Below, one piece after another: positions 34,629 through 44,031 of a DNA stretch of 64,000 nucleotides. The translations under genes and the position numbers were made by a program. The stretch is taken from assembly GCF_000240165.1 (NCBI RefSeq), contig NC_017586.1, positions 2,418,001-2,482,000 of the forward strand, written 5' to 3'. The notes beneath the pieces were generated by a model that did no database searches, was not told the DNA's origin, and saw only the letters and a program-made list of their open reading frames with translations. Within the stretch, counting starts at the first letter, position 1. The number at the start of each line of letters is the position of its first letter. The DNA comes from Streptantibioticus cattleyicolor NRRL 8057 = DSM 46488 (GTDB taxonomy: Bacteria; Actinomycetota; Actinomycetes; Streptomycetales; Streptomycetaceae).

Positions 34629-36611
34629 ATGGGACGGGTGACTGGCGTGGCGAACGGACCCGGGGTGGCCGTGGGTGACGAGATGGCGACCGGGGGTGGC
34701 CGGGCCGCGGAGGTGCTGCGCCGCGTCTTCGGCTACGAGGCGTTCCGCGGCGAGCAGCAGGCGATCGTGGACCATGTGGTCGGCGGCGGCGACGCGCTGG
34801 TGCTGATGCCCACCGGCGGCGGCAAGTCGCTGTGCTACCAGATCCCGGCGCTGGTGCGGGACGGCGTGGGCGTGGTGATCTCCCCACTGATCGCGCTCAT
34901 GCAGGACCAGGTGGACGCGCTGCGGGCGCTGGGGGTACGGGCCGGTTTCCTCAACTCCACGCAGGACCTGGACGAACGGCGGCTGGTGGAGGCCGAGTTC
35001 ACCGCCGGTGAGCTGGATCTGCTCTACCTGGCGCCGGAGCGGCTGCGCAGCGAGTCGACGCTGCGGCTGCTGGACGGCGGCAAGGTGTCGCTCTTCGCCA
35101 TCGACGAGGCGCACTGCGTGGCGCAGTGGGGCCACGACTTCCGCCGCGACTACCTGGAGCTGTCGCTGCTCCACCAGCGGTGGCCGGACGTCCCCCGGAT
35201 CGCGCTGACCGCCACCGCCACCGACGCCACCCGCCGGGAGATCGCCACCCGGCTGGAGCTGACCGGCGCCCGGCACTTCGTGGCGAGCTTCGACCGCCCC
35301 AACATCCAGTACCGCATCACCGCCAAGAACGACCCCAAGCGCCAGTTGCTCGACCTGCTGCGCACCGAGCACCCCGGCGACGCGGGCATCGTCTACTGCC
35401 TCTCCCGCGCCTCGGTGGAGAAGACCGCCGAATACCTGGCGGGCAAGGGCGTCGAGGCGCTGCCGTACCACGCGGGGCTGGACGCGCGCACCCGCGCCGA
35501 GCACCAGTCGCGGTTCCTGCGCGAGGACGGCCTGGTGATGGTGGCCACCATCGCGTTCGGGATGGGCATCGACAAGCCCGACGTGCGTTTCGTGGCCCAC
35601 CTCGACCTGCCCAAGTCGGTCGAGGGCTACTACCAGGAGACCGGCCGCGCCGGACGCGACGGGCTGCCCGCCACCGCCTGGCTGGCCTACGGCTATCAGG
35701 ACGTGGTGCAGCAGCGCCGGATGATCGACACCTCCGAGGGCGACGACGCCCACCGCCGCCGGCTCGCCGCCCACCTCGACGCGATGCTGGCGCTGTGCGA
35801 GACGGTCCGCTGCCGCCGCGTGCAGCTGCTGGACTACTTCGGCCAGTCGTCCACCCCGTGCGGCAACTGCGACACGTGTCTGACCCCGCCGGAGTCGTGG
35901 GACGGCACGGTGGCCGCGCAGAAGCTGCTGTCGACGGTGTGGCGGTTGAAGCGGGAACGCAACGACGAGTTCGGGGTCGGCCACGTCGTCGACATCCTGC
36001 TCGGCCGCAAGACCGCCAAGGTGATCCAGAAGGACCACGACACCCTGAAGGTCTTCGGCGTCGGCGACGACCTCACCGAGGCGGAGTGGCGCAGCGTGGC
36101 CCGTCAGCTGCTGGCCCAGCGGCTGCTGGCGGTCAAGGGCGAGTACGGGGTGCTGACGCTGACCGAGGCCGGCGACGAGGTGCTCTTCCGGGGCCGGCAG
36201 GTGCCGTTGCGCCGTGATCCGCAGCGGGCGGCGAAGGCGGCGAAGGCGGAGCGCACCGCCAAGCAGCGCCGGGCCGCCTCCGTCGCCGAGGACCTGCCGC
36301 CGCAGGCCCAGGAGCTCTTCCAGGAGCTGCGCGCCTGGCGGGCGGCGGCCGCCAAGGAGCAGGGCGTCCCCGCCTACGTCATCTTCCACGACGCCACGCT
36401 GCGGGAGATCGCCGCCACCCGGCCGCAGTCCCTGGCCGCCCTCGGCGCGCTCAGCGGCATCGGCGAGAACAAGCTGGCCAAGTACGGGCAGCCCATCCTC
36501 GACCTGCTGGCCGGCGCCGGGGACGGCGGGGCCGGCGCGGAGGACGCCCCGCCGGCCGACGAGGACGTTCCGCCGCCCGACGAGGACGCGCAGGAGCCGC
36601 TCGACTGGTGA
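34629..36611 (+). CDS. recQ: ATP-dependent DNA helicase RecQ
   Basis: This 660-residue 3'-5' DNA helicase acts in recombination and fork repair. Walker A PTGGGKS lies at about 61-67, DEAH within [20 protein letters not shown] at about 157-176, and helicase motifs V-VI at [20 protein letters not shown] and [12 protein letters not shown]. The RecQ zinc site comprises C390 region cysteines and CGNCDTC at about 411-417. A winged-helix domain and a C-terminal HRDC domain (about 555-630) follow, then an acidic Pro-rich tail. This is the complete RecQ order. Start choice is uncertain: no clear ribosome binding site precedes ATG 34629, and ATG 34683 ([12 protein letters not shown]) is an alternative. 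It is divergent from the WXG100 genes and functionally unrelated to them. Confidence 0.95.
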   Translation: MGRVTGVANGPGVAVGDEMATGGGRAAEVLRRVFGYEAFRGEQQAIVDHVVGGGDALVLMPTGGGKSLCYQIPALVRDGVGVVISPLIALMQDQVDALRALGVRAGFLNSTQDLDERRLVEAEFTAGELDLLYLAPERLRSESTLRLLDGGKVSLFAIDEAHCVAQWGHDFRRDYLELSLLHQRWPDVPRIALTATATDATRREIATRLELTGARHFVASFDRPNIQYRITAKNDPKRQLLDLLRTEHPGDAGIVYCLSRASVEKTAEYLAGKGVEALPYHAGLDARTRAEHQSRFLREDGLVMVATIAFGMGIDKPDVRFVAHLDLPKSVEGYYQETGRAGRDGLPATAWLAYGYQDVVQQRRMIDTSEGDDAHRRRLAAHLDAMLALCETVRCRRVQLLDYFGQSSTPCGNCDTCLTPPESWDGTVAAQKLLSTVWRLKRERNDEFGVGHVVDILLGRKTAKVIQKDHDTLKVFGVGDDLTEAEWRSVARQLLAQRLLAVKGEYGVLTLTEAGDEVLFRGRQVPLRRDPQRAAKAAKAERTAKQRRAASVAEDLPPQAQELFQELRAWRAAAAKEQGVPAYVIFHDATLREIAATRPQSLAALGALSGIGENKLAKYGQPILDLLAGAGDGGAGAEDAPPADEDVPPPDEDAQEPLDW

Positions 36612-36818
36612 GGCGGCGGCAGATCCGGCGGCCGTGCGGTGTTGGTGCTGGTGTGCCGTCCGGGGCCGGGGTGACCGGTGACGTCCCGGTGTCCGGCGCA
36701 CGACGGTGATCGGGTGCCGGTTCCGTCCCGTTTCGTCGCGGGACGTAGGGTGACACCTGACGGCCTCCGCACAACCTCACCGGCCCCGATCGGCCGGTCG
36801 AACCACGAGGAGCGAACG

Positions 36819-38474
36819 ATGTCCGAGACGACTGCCGACCTCACCCGGCCGGACCGGCTGCCGCAGTGGGAGGCGCTCGGCAAACACCGCCGGGAACTCG
36901 GCGGGACCCATCTGCGGAAGCTGTTCGCCGCCGACCCCGACCGGGGTTCGCGCTACACCCTCGACGTCGGCGACCTGCACATCGACTACTCCAAGAACCT
37001 GGTGACCGACGAGACGCTGGCGCTGCTGCGGGAGCTGGCCGAGGCCCGCGGGGTGGCCGCGCTGCGGGACGCGATGTTCCACGGCGAGAAGATCAACATC
37101 ACCGAGGACCGGGCCGTGCTCCACACCGCGCTGCGTTCCCCGCACGACGTGGTCGTCGAGGTGGACGGCCACAACGTGGTGCCCAAGGTGCACTCGGTGC
37201 TCAACAAGATGTGCGTCTTCGCCGAGCGGGTCCGCGGCGGCGACTGGACCGGCCACACCGGCAAGCGCATCCGCAACGTCGTCAACATCGGCATCGGCGG
37301 CTCCGACCTGGGCCCGGCCATGGCCTACGAGGTGCTGCGCCCGTACACCCGGCGGGACATGACGTTCCGTTTCGTCTCCAACGTCGACGGCGCCGACCTG
37401 CACGAGGCGGTGCGCGACCTGGACGCCGAGGAGACGCTGTTCATCATCGCCTCCAAGACGTTCACCACCGTGGAGACCATCACCAACGCCACGGCCGCCC
37501 GCCGTTGGCTGCTGGAACGGCTCGGCGGCGACCAGGCGGCGGTGGCCAAGCACTTCGTGGCGCTCTCCACCAACGCCGAGAAGGTCACCGAGTTCGGCAT
37601 CGACCCGGACAACATGTTCGAGTTCTGGGACTGGGTCGGCGGCCGTTACTCCTACGACTCGGCCATCGGCCTCTCCCTGATGATCGCCATCGGCCCGGAC
37701 CACTTCCGGGAGATGCTGGCCGGCTTCCACCTGGTCGACGAGCACTTCCGCACCGCGCCGCCGGAGGAGAACGCGCCGCTGCTGCTGGGCCTGCTCGGCG
37801 TCTGGTACGGCAACTTCTGGGACGCCCAGTCGCACGCCGTCCTCCCCTACAGCCACTACCTGTCCCGCTTCACCGCCTACCTCCAGCAGCTCGACATGGA
37901 GTCCAACGGCAAGTCGGTGGACCGCCAGGGCAACCCGGTGGAGTGGCAGACCGGTCCGGTGGTGTGGGGCACCCCGGGCACCAACGGGCAGCACGCGTAC
38001 TACCAGTTGCTGCACCAGGGCACCAAGATGATCCCGGCGGACTTCATCGGCTTCGCCGAGCCGGTGGCCGAACTCGGCGAGCTGGCCGGCCAGCACGACC
38101 TGCTGATGGCCAACTTCTTCGCGCAGACGCAGGCGCTGGCGTTCGGCAAGACCCCGGAGGAGGTGGCCGCCGAGGGCGTGCCGGCCGACCTGGTGGCGCA
38201 CAAGACGTTCCGCGGCAACCACCCGACCACCACCATCCTGGCCAAGGAGCTGACCCCCTCGGTCCTCGGCCAGCTCGTCGCCCTCTACGAGCACAAGGTG
38301 TTCGTGCAGGGCGCGATCTGGGACATCGACTCCTTCGACCAGTGGGGCGTGGAGCTGGGCAAGGTGCTCGCCAAGCGCCTGGAGCCGGTGCTGACCGACG
38401 GCACCGGCGGCGAGGCGCTGGACAGCTCGACGGCGGCGCTGGTGCGCCGTTACCGCACGCTGCGCGGACGCTGA
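36819..38474 (+). CDS. pgi: Glucose-6-phosphate isomerase
   Basis: This enzyme interconverts glucose-6-phosphate and fructose-6-phosphate in glycolysis and gluconeogenesis, in the cytosol. The 551 residues are the usual length for the bacterial/eukaryotic-type enzyme. Signature sequences include [18 protein letters not shown] at about 157-174, the phosphate-binding [14 protein letters not shown], the second signature around GGRYS, and [16 protein letters not shown] with the ring-opening His near residue 393. The ATG at 36819 is preceded by GAGGAG six bases upstream. It follows recQ by 207 bases, which probably include its own promoter, and ends before a strong terminator. No anomalies were seen. 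Confidence 0.97.
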   Translation: MSETTADLTRPDRLPQWEALGKHRRELGGTHLRKLFAADPDRGSRYTLDVGDLHIDYSKNLVTDETLALLRELAEARGVAALRDAMFHGEKINITEDRAVLHTALRSPHDVVVEVDGHNVVPKVHSVLNKMCVFAERVRGGDWTGHTGKRIRNVVNIGIGGSDLGPAMAYEVLRPYTRRDMTFRFVSNVDGADLHEAVRDLDAEETLFIIASKTFTTVETITNATAARRWLLERLGGDQAAVAKHFVALSTNAEKVTEFGIDPDNMFEFWDWVGGRYSYDSAIGLSLMIAIGPDHFREMLAGFHLVDEHFRTAPPEENAPLLLGLLGVWYGNFWDAQSHAVLPYSHYLSRFTAYLQQLDMESNGKSVDRQGNPVEWQTGPVVWGTPGTNGQHAYYQLLHQGTKMIPADFIGFAEPVAELGELAGQHDLLMANFFAQTQALAFGKTPEEVAAEGVPADLVAHKTFRGNHPTTTILAKELTPSVLGQLVALYEHKVFVQGAIWDIDSFDQWGVELGKVLAKRLEPVLTDGTGGEALDSSTAALVRRYRTLRGR

Positions 38475-38482
38475 GCGCGTCC

Positions 38483-38521
38483 CGGCGGCCCGGCTCCGGC
38501 ACGACGGGGGCCGGGCCGCCG
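38483..38521 (+). terminator. Terminator hairpin after pgi
   Basis: CGGCGGCCCGGC (38483-38494) and GCCGGGCCGCCG (38510-38521) are perfect 12-base arms around a 15-base loop, followed by the only AT-rich bases nearby (GATAAT). Confidence 0.75.
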
Positions 38522-38534
38522 GATAATCCCGGGT

Positions 38535-39206
38535 ATGACCGGGTCGATCCTGCGCCGCGCGCCGGGGGCGGCATGGCGCTATCTGCGGGCCGCCCCGGGC
38601 ACCTTCGTCTGGCTGGCGGTCCTGCTGGCCACCACACGTCTGGTGCACCACTTCCCGCCGGGCTTCCGGGACCGTTTCCTGGAGCACCGCTCCACCAACG
38701 TCCACAACCTGTGGAGAACCCCGGTGCGGGTGCTGGTGGCCAGCGCGCTCTACCTGGACGGCGGCGGCTGGCCGCTGTACTTCGTGCTCTACAACCTCTT
38801 CCACGTCCCGGTGGAGCGCTGGCTGGGCACCTGGCGCTGGCTCGGCGTCGCCGCCGTCGCCCACGTGGGGGCCACCTACCTCAGCGAGGGTCTGGTACTG
38901 CTGGCCGTCCGCACCGGGTACGCGCCCCACTCGGCGCTCTTCACCCGGGACATCGGCGTCAGCTACGCGCTCGCCGGGGTGCAGGGCGCGCTCACCCACC
39001 GGCTGCCGCGCCCGTGGCGGTACGGATACCTGGCGTGCCTGCTGGGGGTGTACGGCTTCGCGCTCGCCGCCGACCGCACCTTCACAGGCGTCGGCCATCT
39101 GACCGCGGCGCTGCTGGGGCTGGCCTGCGTCCCGGCGGCCCGGTGGTCGGCACGGCGGTACGGAACGCGACGGCCGCGGTCCGACGATCGGACCGCGGCC
39201 GGCTGA
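38535..39206 (+). CDS. Rhomboid-like integral membrane protein
   Basis: This 223-residue membrane protein has about six hydrophobic segments. Two sites fit a rhomboid-type catalytic dyad: a Ser in RDIGVSYALAG (about 140) and a His in GVGHLTAALLG (about 185), placed in successive helices. Classical rhomboids carry GxSG, whereas here the motif is GVSY, as in the actinobacterial rhomboid-like families. Proteolytic activity is therefore uncertain. An early HSTNVHNL stretch is also a feature I associate with that family. It begins 14 bases after the pgi terminator and is convergent with the carboxypeptidase gene. No partner or substrate is suggested by context. Confidence 0.75.
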   Translation: MTGSILRRAPGAAWRYLRAAPGTFVWLAVLLATTRLVHHFPPGFRDRFLEHRSTNVHNLWRTPVRVLVASALYLDGGGWPLYFVLYNLFHVPVERWLGTWRWLGVAAVAHVGATYLSEGLVLLAVRTGYAPHSALFTRDIGVSYALAGVQGALTHRLPRPWRYGYLACLLGVYGFALAADRTFTGVGHLTAALLGLACVPAARWSARRYGTRRPRSDDRTAAG

Positions 39207-39212
39207 GGCGGG

Positions 39213-39238
39213 CCGGACCGGGTCGCCCCGGTCCGGCG
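39213..39238. terminator. Bidirectional terminator between convergent genes
   Basis: GCCGGACCGGG (39213-39223) and CCCGGTCCGGC (39228-39238) form a perfect 11-base stem with a four-base loop between two convergent stop codons. Confidence 0.75.
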
Positions 39239-39243
39239 GGCCG

Positions 39244-41391
39244 TCAGAAGTTGCCCAGCTTGTCGAAGAACCCGGGCGCGTTCAGGGCCGACTGGAGGAC
39301 GGCGGGCACCTGGGTGGCGGCCGGGCCCGCGCCGAAGCTCAGCGTGCCGATGGCGGTGCCGGCCTTGGCCTGGTGCGGTACGCCCTTACCGTTCGCGGTG
39401 AGCGACAGCTTGGCCCGCATCCCCGGCCAGCCGACCGCCGACAGGTCGCCGCCGGCCACCACCGCCGTCCGGCCGCCGAGGCCGTCGTCCACGTACCCGA
39501 CGACCTGGCCCTTCTTGATCACCTGGGCGGAGGTGAGACCGCTCTGGACCTGGGTGATGACCTTCTCGCTGGCCGCGATGGCCTTCTGGAGGCTGGCGTC
39601 CGGCGAGTAGCCGCTCTGCTGGCCCATCACCGCGCCGAGGATCAGCTGCGGCTTGCCGTCGATGGTGCGCCGCGCGGCCCACAGCAGGTTGCCGCCGGCC
39701 GGGGTGCTGGAGCCGGTCTTGATGCCCAGCATGCCGGTGATCTTGGTGAGCAGGCTGTTGTTGTTGTAGATCCGCCCCGGCAGCCCCGGGATGTCCGCCT
39801 GCGGCATCGCCACCACGTCACGGAAGACCGCGTCGCCCATGACCGCCTGGGCCAGCTTGATCTGGTCCAGCGCGGTGCTGCGGGTGCCGGCGTCCAGGCC
39901 GCTGGGGTCGGTGTAGGTGGTGTCGGCCATGCCGAGCTGCTTGGCGGTGTCGTTCATCTTCTTCACGAACGCCGCGTCCGTCCCGGAGTCCCAACGGCCC
40001 AGCAGCCGCGCGACGTTGTTCCCGGACGGGATCATCAGCATCTCGAGCATCTGGTGCTCGGTGAACTGCTGGCCCTTGTGCACCGGCACCCGGGACTCGT
40101 CGGCGTTGTGCGCCTCCTTGTCCGCCTGGTCGTCCACGGTGATCTTCGGGCCGGGCTGGTCGCCCTTGAGCGGGTGGTCGCGGAGCACCAGGTAGGCGGT
40201 CATGGTCTTGGCCATGCTGGCGGTCGGCGCGGGCTTCTGGGCGCCGTACGTGCCCACCACACCGAGGCCCGCCACCGCCACCGCCGCCTGACCCTCGCTC
40301 GGCCACGGAGGCGTGAACGGGCCGCCCTGGATCGTGTACGACGGCGTGGCGGTCAGCTTCAGCTCCGGCGTCGGCAACGGGCGCACGGCCTGCACCACGC
40401 AGAAGACGATCACCAGCAGGGCGACCAGCGGCGTCCAGATCTTCACCCGCCGAACGACCGTACGCAGCAACGTTTCCGGCGGCGGCGGGGTGTTGGTCAG
40501 CTCCGCGAGGAGCTTCAGCGGATCCGGGGGCAACGGCTGCTGCCGGGTGCGCTCGCGTTCCTCCGGCGCGGTCGCCGTGCCGGAGGACTTCTCCGAGGCC
40601 GCCGCGGCCTCCGCCGTCGCCTTGCCCCACGGCGCGGGAGCCGCCCCGAACCCGGCCGACTTGTCCGACGAGGAGCCGGTCTTGGCGGGGGTCTCCGTCT
40701 TGGCGGCGGGAGTCTCCGCCTTGGGGGCGGGGGCTTCCGCCTTGGCGGACGCGGCCGGCGCGGGGGCGGCCGGCTTGCCCTCGGGGGTGGCCGGCTTGGC
40801 CGCCGGGGCCTCCGTCTTCGCCGGAACGTCCGCCGTCGCCGGGGCCTCCGGCTTGGCGGGCGCGGACGACTCGGAGGCAGCCGCCTTGCCCCAGGGTGCC
40901 GGGGCCTTCCCGAACCCGGCCGGCTTGTCCGACGAGGGGTCGGGCTCGGCGGGGGTCTCCGACGCGTCCGCCTTGTCCGCCGGGGCCTCGGGCTTGCTCG
41001 ACGCGGCCGGTTCGTCCGCCGGGGTGGCGGGCTTCGCGGAGGCGTCCGCGGTCTCGTCCCCGTCCTCGTCCTCGTCCTTGGCCGGCTCCGGGGCCGAAGG
41101 CTTCCCGGTGTCGTCGGCGGCGTCCTCGGCCGGGGCCGGATCCGCCGACGGCTCGGGGGCGTCGGCGGCGGACTTCGTGGCGGGCACGTCCGGCGACGTA
41201 GCCTCCTCGGGGGCGGCCGTACGCCCTTCGCCGGACGCCGCTACGCCGTCCGGCGTAGATTCGTCCGCCGTCGCCACTGCCGACACCTTGCGGGTGACCT
41301 CCAGGCGCGGATCGCTCGTGAGCCCCGCCCGTGCCGTCGTCTCCCCCAACGACTCCTGGTGCCCCGCCTTGCCGGGGGAATCACCCGCCAC
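39244..41391 (-). CDS. D-alanyl-D-alanine carboxypeptidase (peptidase S11) with long disordered N-terminal extension
   Basis: This penicillin-binding D,D-carboxypeptidase trims the terminal D-Ala of peptidoglycan stem peptides. The catalytic domain (about 355-640) shows SMAK (about 392-395), SGN (about 454-456) and KTG (about 557-559), the three S11 motifs. One membrane segment near 318-335 (LVALLVIVFCVVQAV) places the enzyme outside the cell. The first 300 residues are Ala/Pro/Lys/Glu-rich and probably disordered in the cytoplasm. They contain two near copies of the motif AGFGKAPAPWGKA / AGFGAAPAPWGKA about 100 residues apart. A C-terminal domain of about 80 residues closes the protein. It is convergent with the rhomboid-like gene and divergent from the GPP34 gene across 277 bases with no further gene visible. 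The cytoplasmic extension suggests interaction with division or growth proteins, which is inference. Confidence 0.92.
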   Translation of the reverse strand: MAGDSPGKAGHQESLGETTARAGLTSDPRLEVTRKVSAVATADESTPDGVAASGEGRTAAPEEATSPDVPATKSAADAPEPSADPAPAEDAADDTGKPSAPEPAKDEDEDGDETADASAKPATPADEPAASSKPEAPADKADASETPAEPDPSSDKPAGFGKAPAPWGKAAASESSAPAKPEAPATADVPAKTEAPAAKPATPEGKPAAPAPAASAKAEAPAPKAETPAAKTETPAKTGSSSDKSAGFGAAPAPWGKATAEAAAASEKSSGTATAPEERERTRQQPLPPDPLKLLAELTNTPPPPETLLRTVVRRVKIWTPLVALLVIVFCVVQAVRPLPTPELKLTATPSYTIQGGPFTPPWPSEGQAAVAVAGLGVVGTYGAQKPAPTASMAKTMTAYLVLRDHPLKGDQPGPKITVDDQADKEAHNADESRVPVHKGQQFTEHQMLEMLMIPSGNNVARLLGRWDSGTDAAFVKKMNDTAKQLGMADTTYTDPSGLDAGTRSTALDQIKLAQAVMGDAVFRDVVAMPQADIPGLPGRIYNNNSLLTKITGMLGIKTGSSTPAGGNLLWAARRTIDGKPQLILGAVMGQQSGYSPDASLQKAIAASEKVITQVQSGLTSAQVIKKGQVVGYVDDGLGGRTAVVAGGDLSAVGWPGMRAKLSLTANGKGVPHQAKAGTAIGTLSFGAGPAATQVPAVLQSALNAPGFFDKLGNF

Positions 41392-41668
41392 CCAAACCTC
41401 CCGTACACATCAGGCAGGGCGCCGTACCGTGGCGCCCCGCGTGTTTGCCCGTACACCAGTGTCCCCTGTGGCGGCCGTGCGACCGGCTCCAGACCCGCCG
41501 ACGGCGCCACCCGGGCTTCGCCGGCCGCGCCGCGCCCCTCCGGTACCGCCGCCCACCCGCTAGACGAGAACGACATACCTACCGGTTCCCGCCGATATGG
41601 AAAAGGCACTCTCGACACATCGCTGTGGCAGGCGTCACCCTGTCATTCATCCACGCGGGGAGGCATGG

Positions 41669-42364
41669 ATGGGCAGGAGCCGCAGAACGATTCCGGAGGA
41701 GCTATTGCTGCTCGCCCTGGACCCGGCCACCGGGACCACGGCACAGCCGCAGTCGCTCGACCTTGGTCTTGCCGGAGCGCAGCTCGTGGAGCTGGCGCTG
41801 GCGGGACGGATAGCCCCGGACGGGGATCGTATCGCCGTGGTGCATCCACGGCCGACAGGAGATCCGACCCTGGACAGCGCGCTGGAGCTGCTGCGCCGGC
41901 GCGGCAGCCCGGTACGGGCGGTCCACTGGATCGGCGGGCCCCGGCTGGGGCTGCGCCAGACGTACCTCGCGCACCTCGAACGGTGCCACATGGTGCACGC
42001 CGTACCCGGGCAGATGTGCGGGGTGCTGCCGACCACCCGGTACCAGGCGACCGACAGCGCGGTCAGCCGGGAGATCCGGGCCCGGCTCGACAGCGCGATC
42101 CGCACCGGCGTGCCGCCGGACCCCCGGACCGCGGCACTGGCCGCGCTGGCCCACGCCGTGGGGCTCGGCAAGCACCTCTACCCCGGCAACGAGGGCCGCT
42201 CGTCGCGGTCCCGGCTGCGCGATCTGATCAGGTACGACCCAATGGGCGGCCTGGTGGCGCACGCCGTGATGGACGTGCAGAACGGGGTCGCGGTCCCACC
42301 GCGCCGTCCGCCCGCCCAGGCGCGCGGCGCCGGCCGGGGAATGGCCAGGGCCGGGCTGCGCTGA
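41669..42364 (+). CDS. GPP34/GOLPH3-family protein
   Basis: This 231-residue protein belongs to the GPP34 (GOLPH3/Vps74) fold, which in eukaryotes binds phosphoinositides at the Golgi. Actinobacteria have many copies of unknown role, possibly lipid binding. Diagnostic parts are the N-terminal IPEELLLLALDPATG, the following LAGAQLVELALAGRI helix, and the C-terminal RTAALAALAHAVGLGKHLYP. The ATG at 41669 is chosen because GGGGAGG lies five bases before it. The longer upstream frame has no such site. It is monocistronic, ending before a very strong hairpin. Confidence 0.88.
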   Translation: MGRSRRTIPEELLLLALDPATGTTAQPQSLDLGLAGAQLVELALAGRIAPDGDRIAVVHPRPTGDPTLDSALELLRRRGSPVRAVHWIGGPRLGLRQTYLAHLERCHMVHAVPGQMCGVLPTTRYQATDSAVSREIRARLDSAIRTGVPPDPRTAALAALAHAVGLGKHLYPGNEGRSSRSRLRDLIRYDPMGGLVAHAVMDVQNGVAVPPRRPPAQARGAGRGMARAGLR

Positions 42365-42416
42365 GCGCCCCGGGACCGTACGCACCGCGGGGCCCGGAAA
42401 AGACGTCGTACCCGGA

Positions 42417-42457
42417 GCGGGGCGGCGGACCGGTCACGTACCGGTCCGCCGCCCCGC
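42417..42457 (+). terminator. Strong terminator hairpin after the GPP34 gene
   Basis: Eighteen-base perfectly complementary arms (42417-42434 and 42440-42457, beginning GCGGGGCGGCGG) enclose a five-base loop CACGT. This is the longest perfect hairpin noticed in the window. Confidence 0.8.
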
Positions 42458-42565
42458 GCGGCGATTGCGGCCATTCGCCAGCGCGGCGATGACGGATAGT
42501 GGCACGCTGCTGACCGGCAGTACACCGGTAGTACAAGAGCAGTCCCTGTTCGGAGGTGCGGTGCG

Positions 42566-43423
42566 GTGGCGTCCAACGTCAATCCCACGGTCAGGCGGCG
42601 CCGACTGGGGTCGGAACTGCGGAAGTTGCGCGAGCAGAAGGGGATGACGGCGGAGGAGGTGGCGGCCCGGCTGCTGGTCTCCCAGTCCAAGATCAGCCGG
42701 CTGGAGAACGGCCGCCGCAGCATCAGCCAGCGGGACGTGCGCGACCTGTGCGGGGTCTACGGGGTCGAGGACCTGCGCATCGTCGAGTCGCTGATGCAGA
42801 TGGCCAAGGAGTCGCGGCAGCAGGGCTGGTGGCACGCGTTCGGCGACGTGCCGTACAGCATCTACATCGGGCTGGAGACCGACGCGGCGTCACTGCGGGT
42901 GTACGAGCCGCAGATCGTGCCTGGGCTGCTCCAGACGAAGGGGTACGCCGAGGCGGTGATCGCCGGCAGCCTGCCGGAGGCCGGCCGCGAGCAGGTCGAC
43001 AAGCGGGTGCACGTCCGGCTGCGGCGGCAGGACCGGATCCTCGACGAGTCGGGGCCGCTGCGGCTGTGGGCGGTGGTCGACGAGGCGGCGCTGCGCCGGG
43101 TGGTGGGCAACCACGCCGTGATGCGCGAGCAACTGGCGCATCTGCTGGAGCTGGGCGCGCTGCCCAACGTCACCGTGCAGCTGCTGCCGTTCGCTGCGGG
43201 CGCCCATCCGGGGCTCAACGGGCAGTTCACCATCCTGGAGTTCGCCGACGCCACCGACGCCAGCGTGGTCTACCTGGAGGGCGTCACCAGCGACCTGTAC
43301 CTGGAGAAGGACACCGACGTCCACACCTACAGCATGATGTACGAGCATCTGCGGGCCCAGGCGCTCAGCGCCGAGCAGACCCGGCAGTTCATCGCCGAGG
43401 TGGCCGACGGCTACACCGACTGA
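42566..43423 (+). CDS. XRE-family helix-turn-helix regulator with DUF5753
   Basis: This 285-residue DNA-binding protein has an XRE-type helix-turn-helix at about 12-70 (KLREQKGMTAEEVAARLLVS, then SKISRLENGRRSIS) and a C-terminal DUF5753 region (about 90-280) with VYEPQIVPGLLQTKGYAEAV. This combination is very common in Streptomyces and is normally followed by a small DUF397 protein, as here. Such pairs are thought to act like regulator/modulator or toxin-antitoxin-like modules, some controlling development. The GTG at 42566 has GGAGG nine bases upstream. The upstream region contains a weak dyad around GTACACCGGTAGTAC (42520-42534). Confidence 0.92.
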   Translation: MASNVNPTVRRRRLGSELRKLREQKGMTAEEVAARLLVSQSKISRLENGRRSISQRDVRDLCGVYGVEDLRIVESLMQMAKESRQQGWWHAFGDVPYSIYIGLETDAASLRVYEPQIVPGLLQTKGYAEAVIAGSLPEAGREQVDKRVHVRLRRQDRILDESGPLRLWAVVDEAALRRVVGNHAVMREQLAHLLELGALPNVTVQLLPFAAGAHPGLNGQFTILEFADATDASVVYLEGVTSDLYLEKDTDVHTYSMMYEHLRAQALSAEQTRQFIAEVADGYTD

Positions 43424-43631
43424 GCCGACCCGCACCGAACGGCCGGGCATGGTACGCCTGGGTCGGGTGGGCGTGCAGGGCTGATAGCGAATATGCCATC
43501 CGTACGAGTGAACGAGCCCACGGCGTCACGCGGGTGCCGAGTAGCGTCGAATCCGTCTTCTGGGGCAGGCGATGGCACGCGGCGCGTCCATGGCCTGCGC
43601 ACTTGCCCTACGCACAGACCGGAGCCGAAAC

Positions 43632-43841
43632 ATGGGAATCAAGCTGGGCAGCACGCACGCGTGGACCAAGTCGTCGCACTCGGGCGGCAACGGCGCCTGC
43701 GTCGAGGTGGCCTCCCCCGCGACGCACACGGTGGCGGTACGCGACTCCAAGGACCCGCAGGGCCCTTCGCTCGCCTTCTCCCCCGCGTCGTGGTCGGCGT
43801 TCGTCACCGCCGTTGAGGCCGGGGACTTCGACCGCGGCTGA
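43632..43841 (+). CDS. DUF397 domain protein
   Basis: This 69-residue protein has the DUF397 pattern: WTKSSHSGGNGACVEVA, then VAVRDSKDPQGPSLAFSP and a closing WSAFVTAV helix. It is the usual partner of XRE/DUF5753 regulators and probably binds or modulates the one encoded 208 bases upstream. ATG 43632 has GGAG seven bases before it. The gap suggests a possible separate promoter. Confidence 0.92.
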   Translation: MGIKLGSTHAWTKSSHSGGNGACVEVASPATHTVAVRDSKDPQGPSLAFSPASWSAFVTAVEAGDFDRG

Positions 43842-44031
43842 TCCGACCCGCCCGCGTCACCGCGGGCACCGTACGTCCGCCGGAGCCCTCTCGACTGGTC
43901 CGCCGTCCCGGCCGAGGGGGCTCGCCGGTGTCCGGGGCCGCGATAACCGTGGTCATCGACGGGCGGCAGCGGGCCGGCCAACCCGCCTCGGCACCGGGCA
44001 CGTTCCGGCGTCCGGCGGGTAGCCGAGCGCC

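Noticed and set aside
36612-36818. Possible small gene between recQ and pgi
   Set aside because: No start with a ribosome binding site and no coding-like frame was seen. The interval probably holds the pgi promoter.
41392-41668. Short frames between the carboxypeptidase and GPP34 genes
   Set aside because: They overlap the true gene starts and lack ribosome binding sites. The interval is best read as a divergent promoter region.
42520-42534. GTACACCGGTAGTAC as an operator of the XRE gene
   Set aside because: Symmetry is limited to four-base arms with mismatches inside and no second copy was seen, so it is mentioned only in passing.
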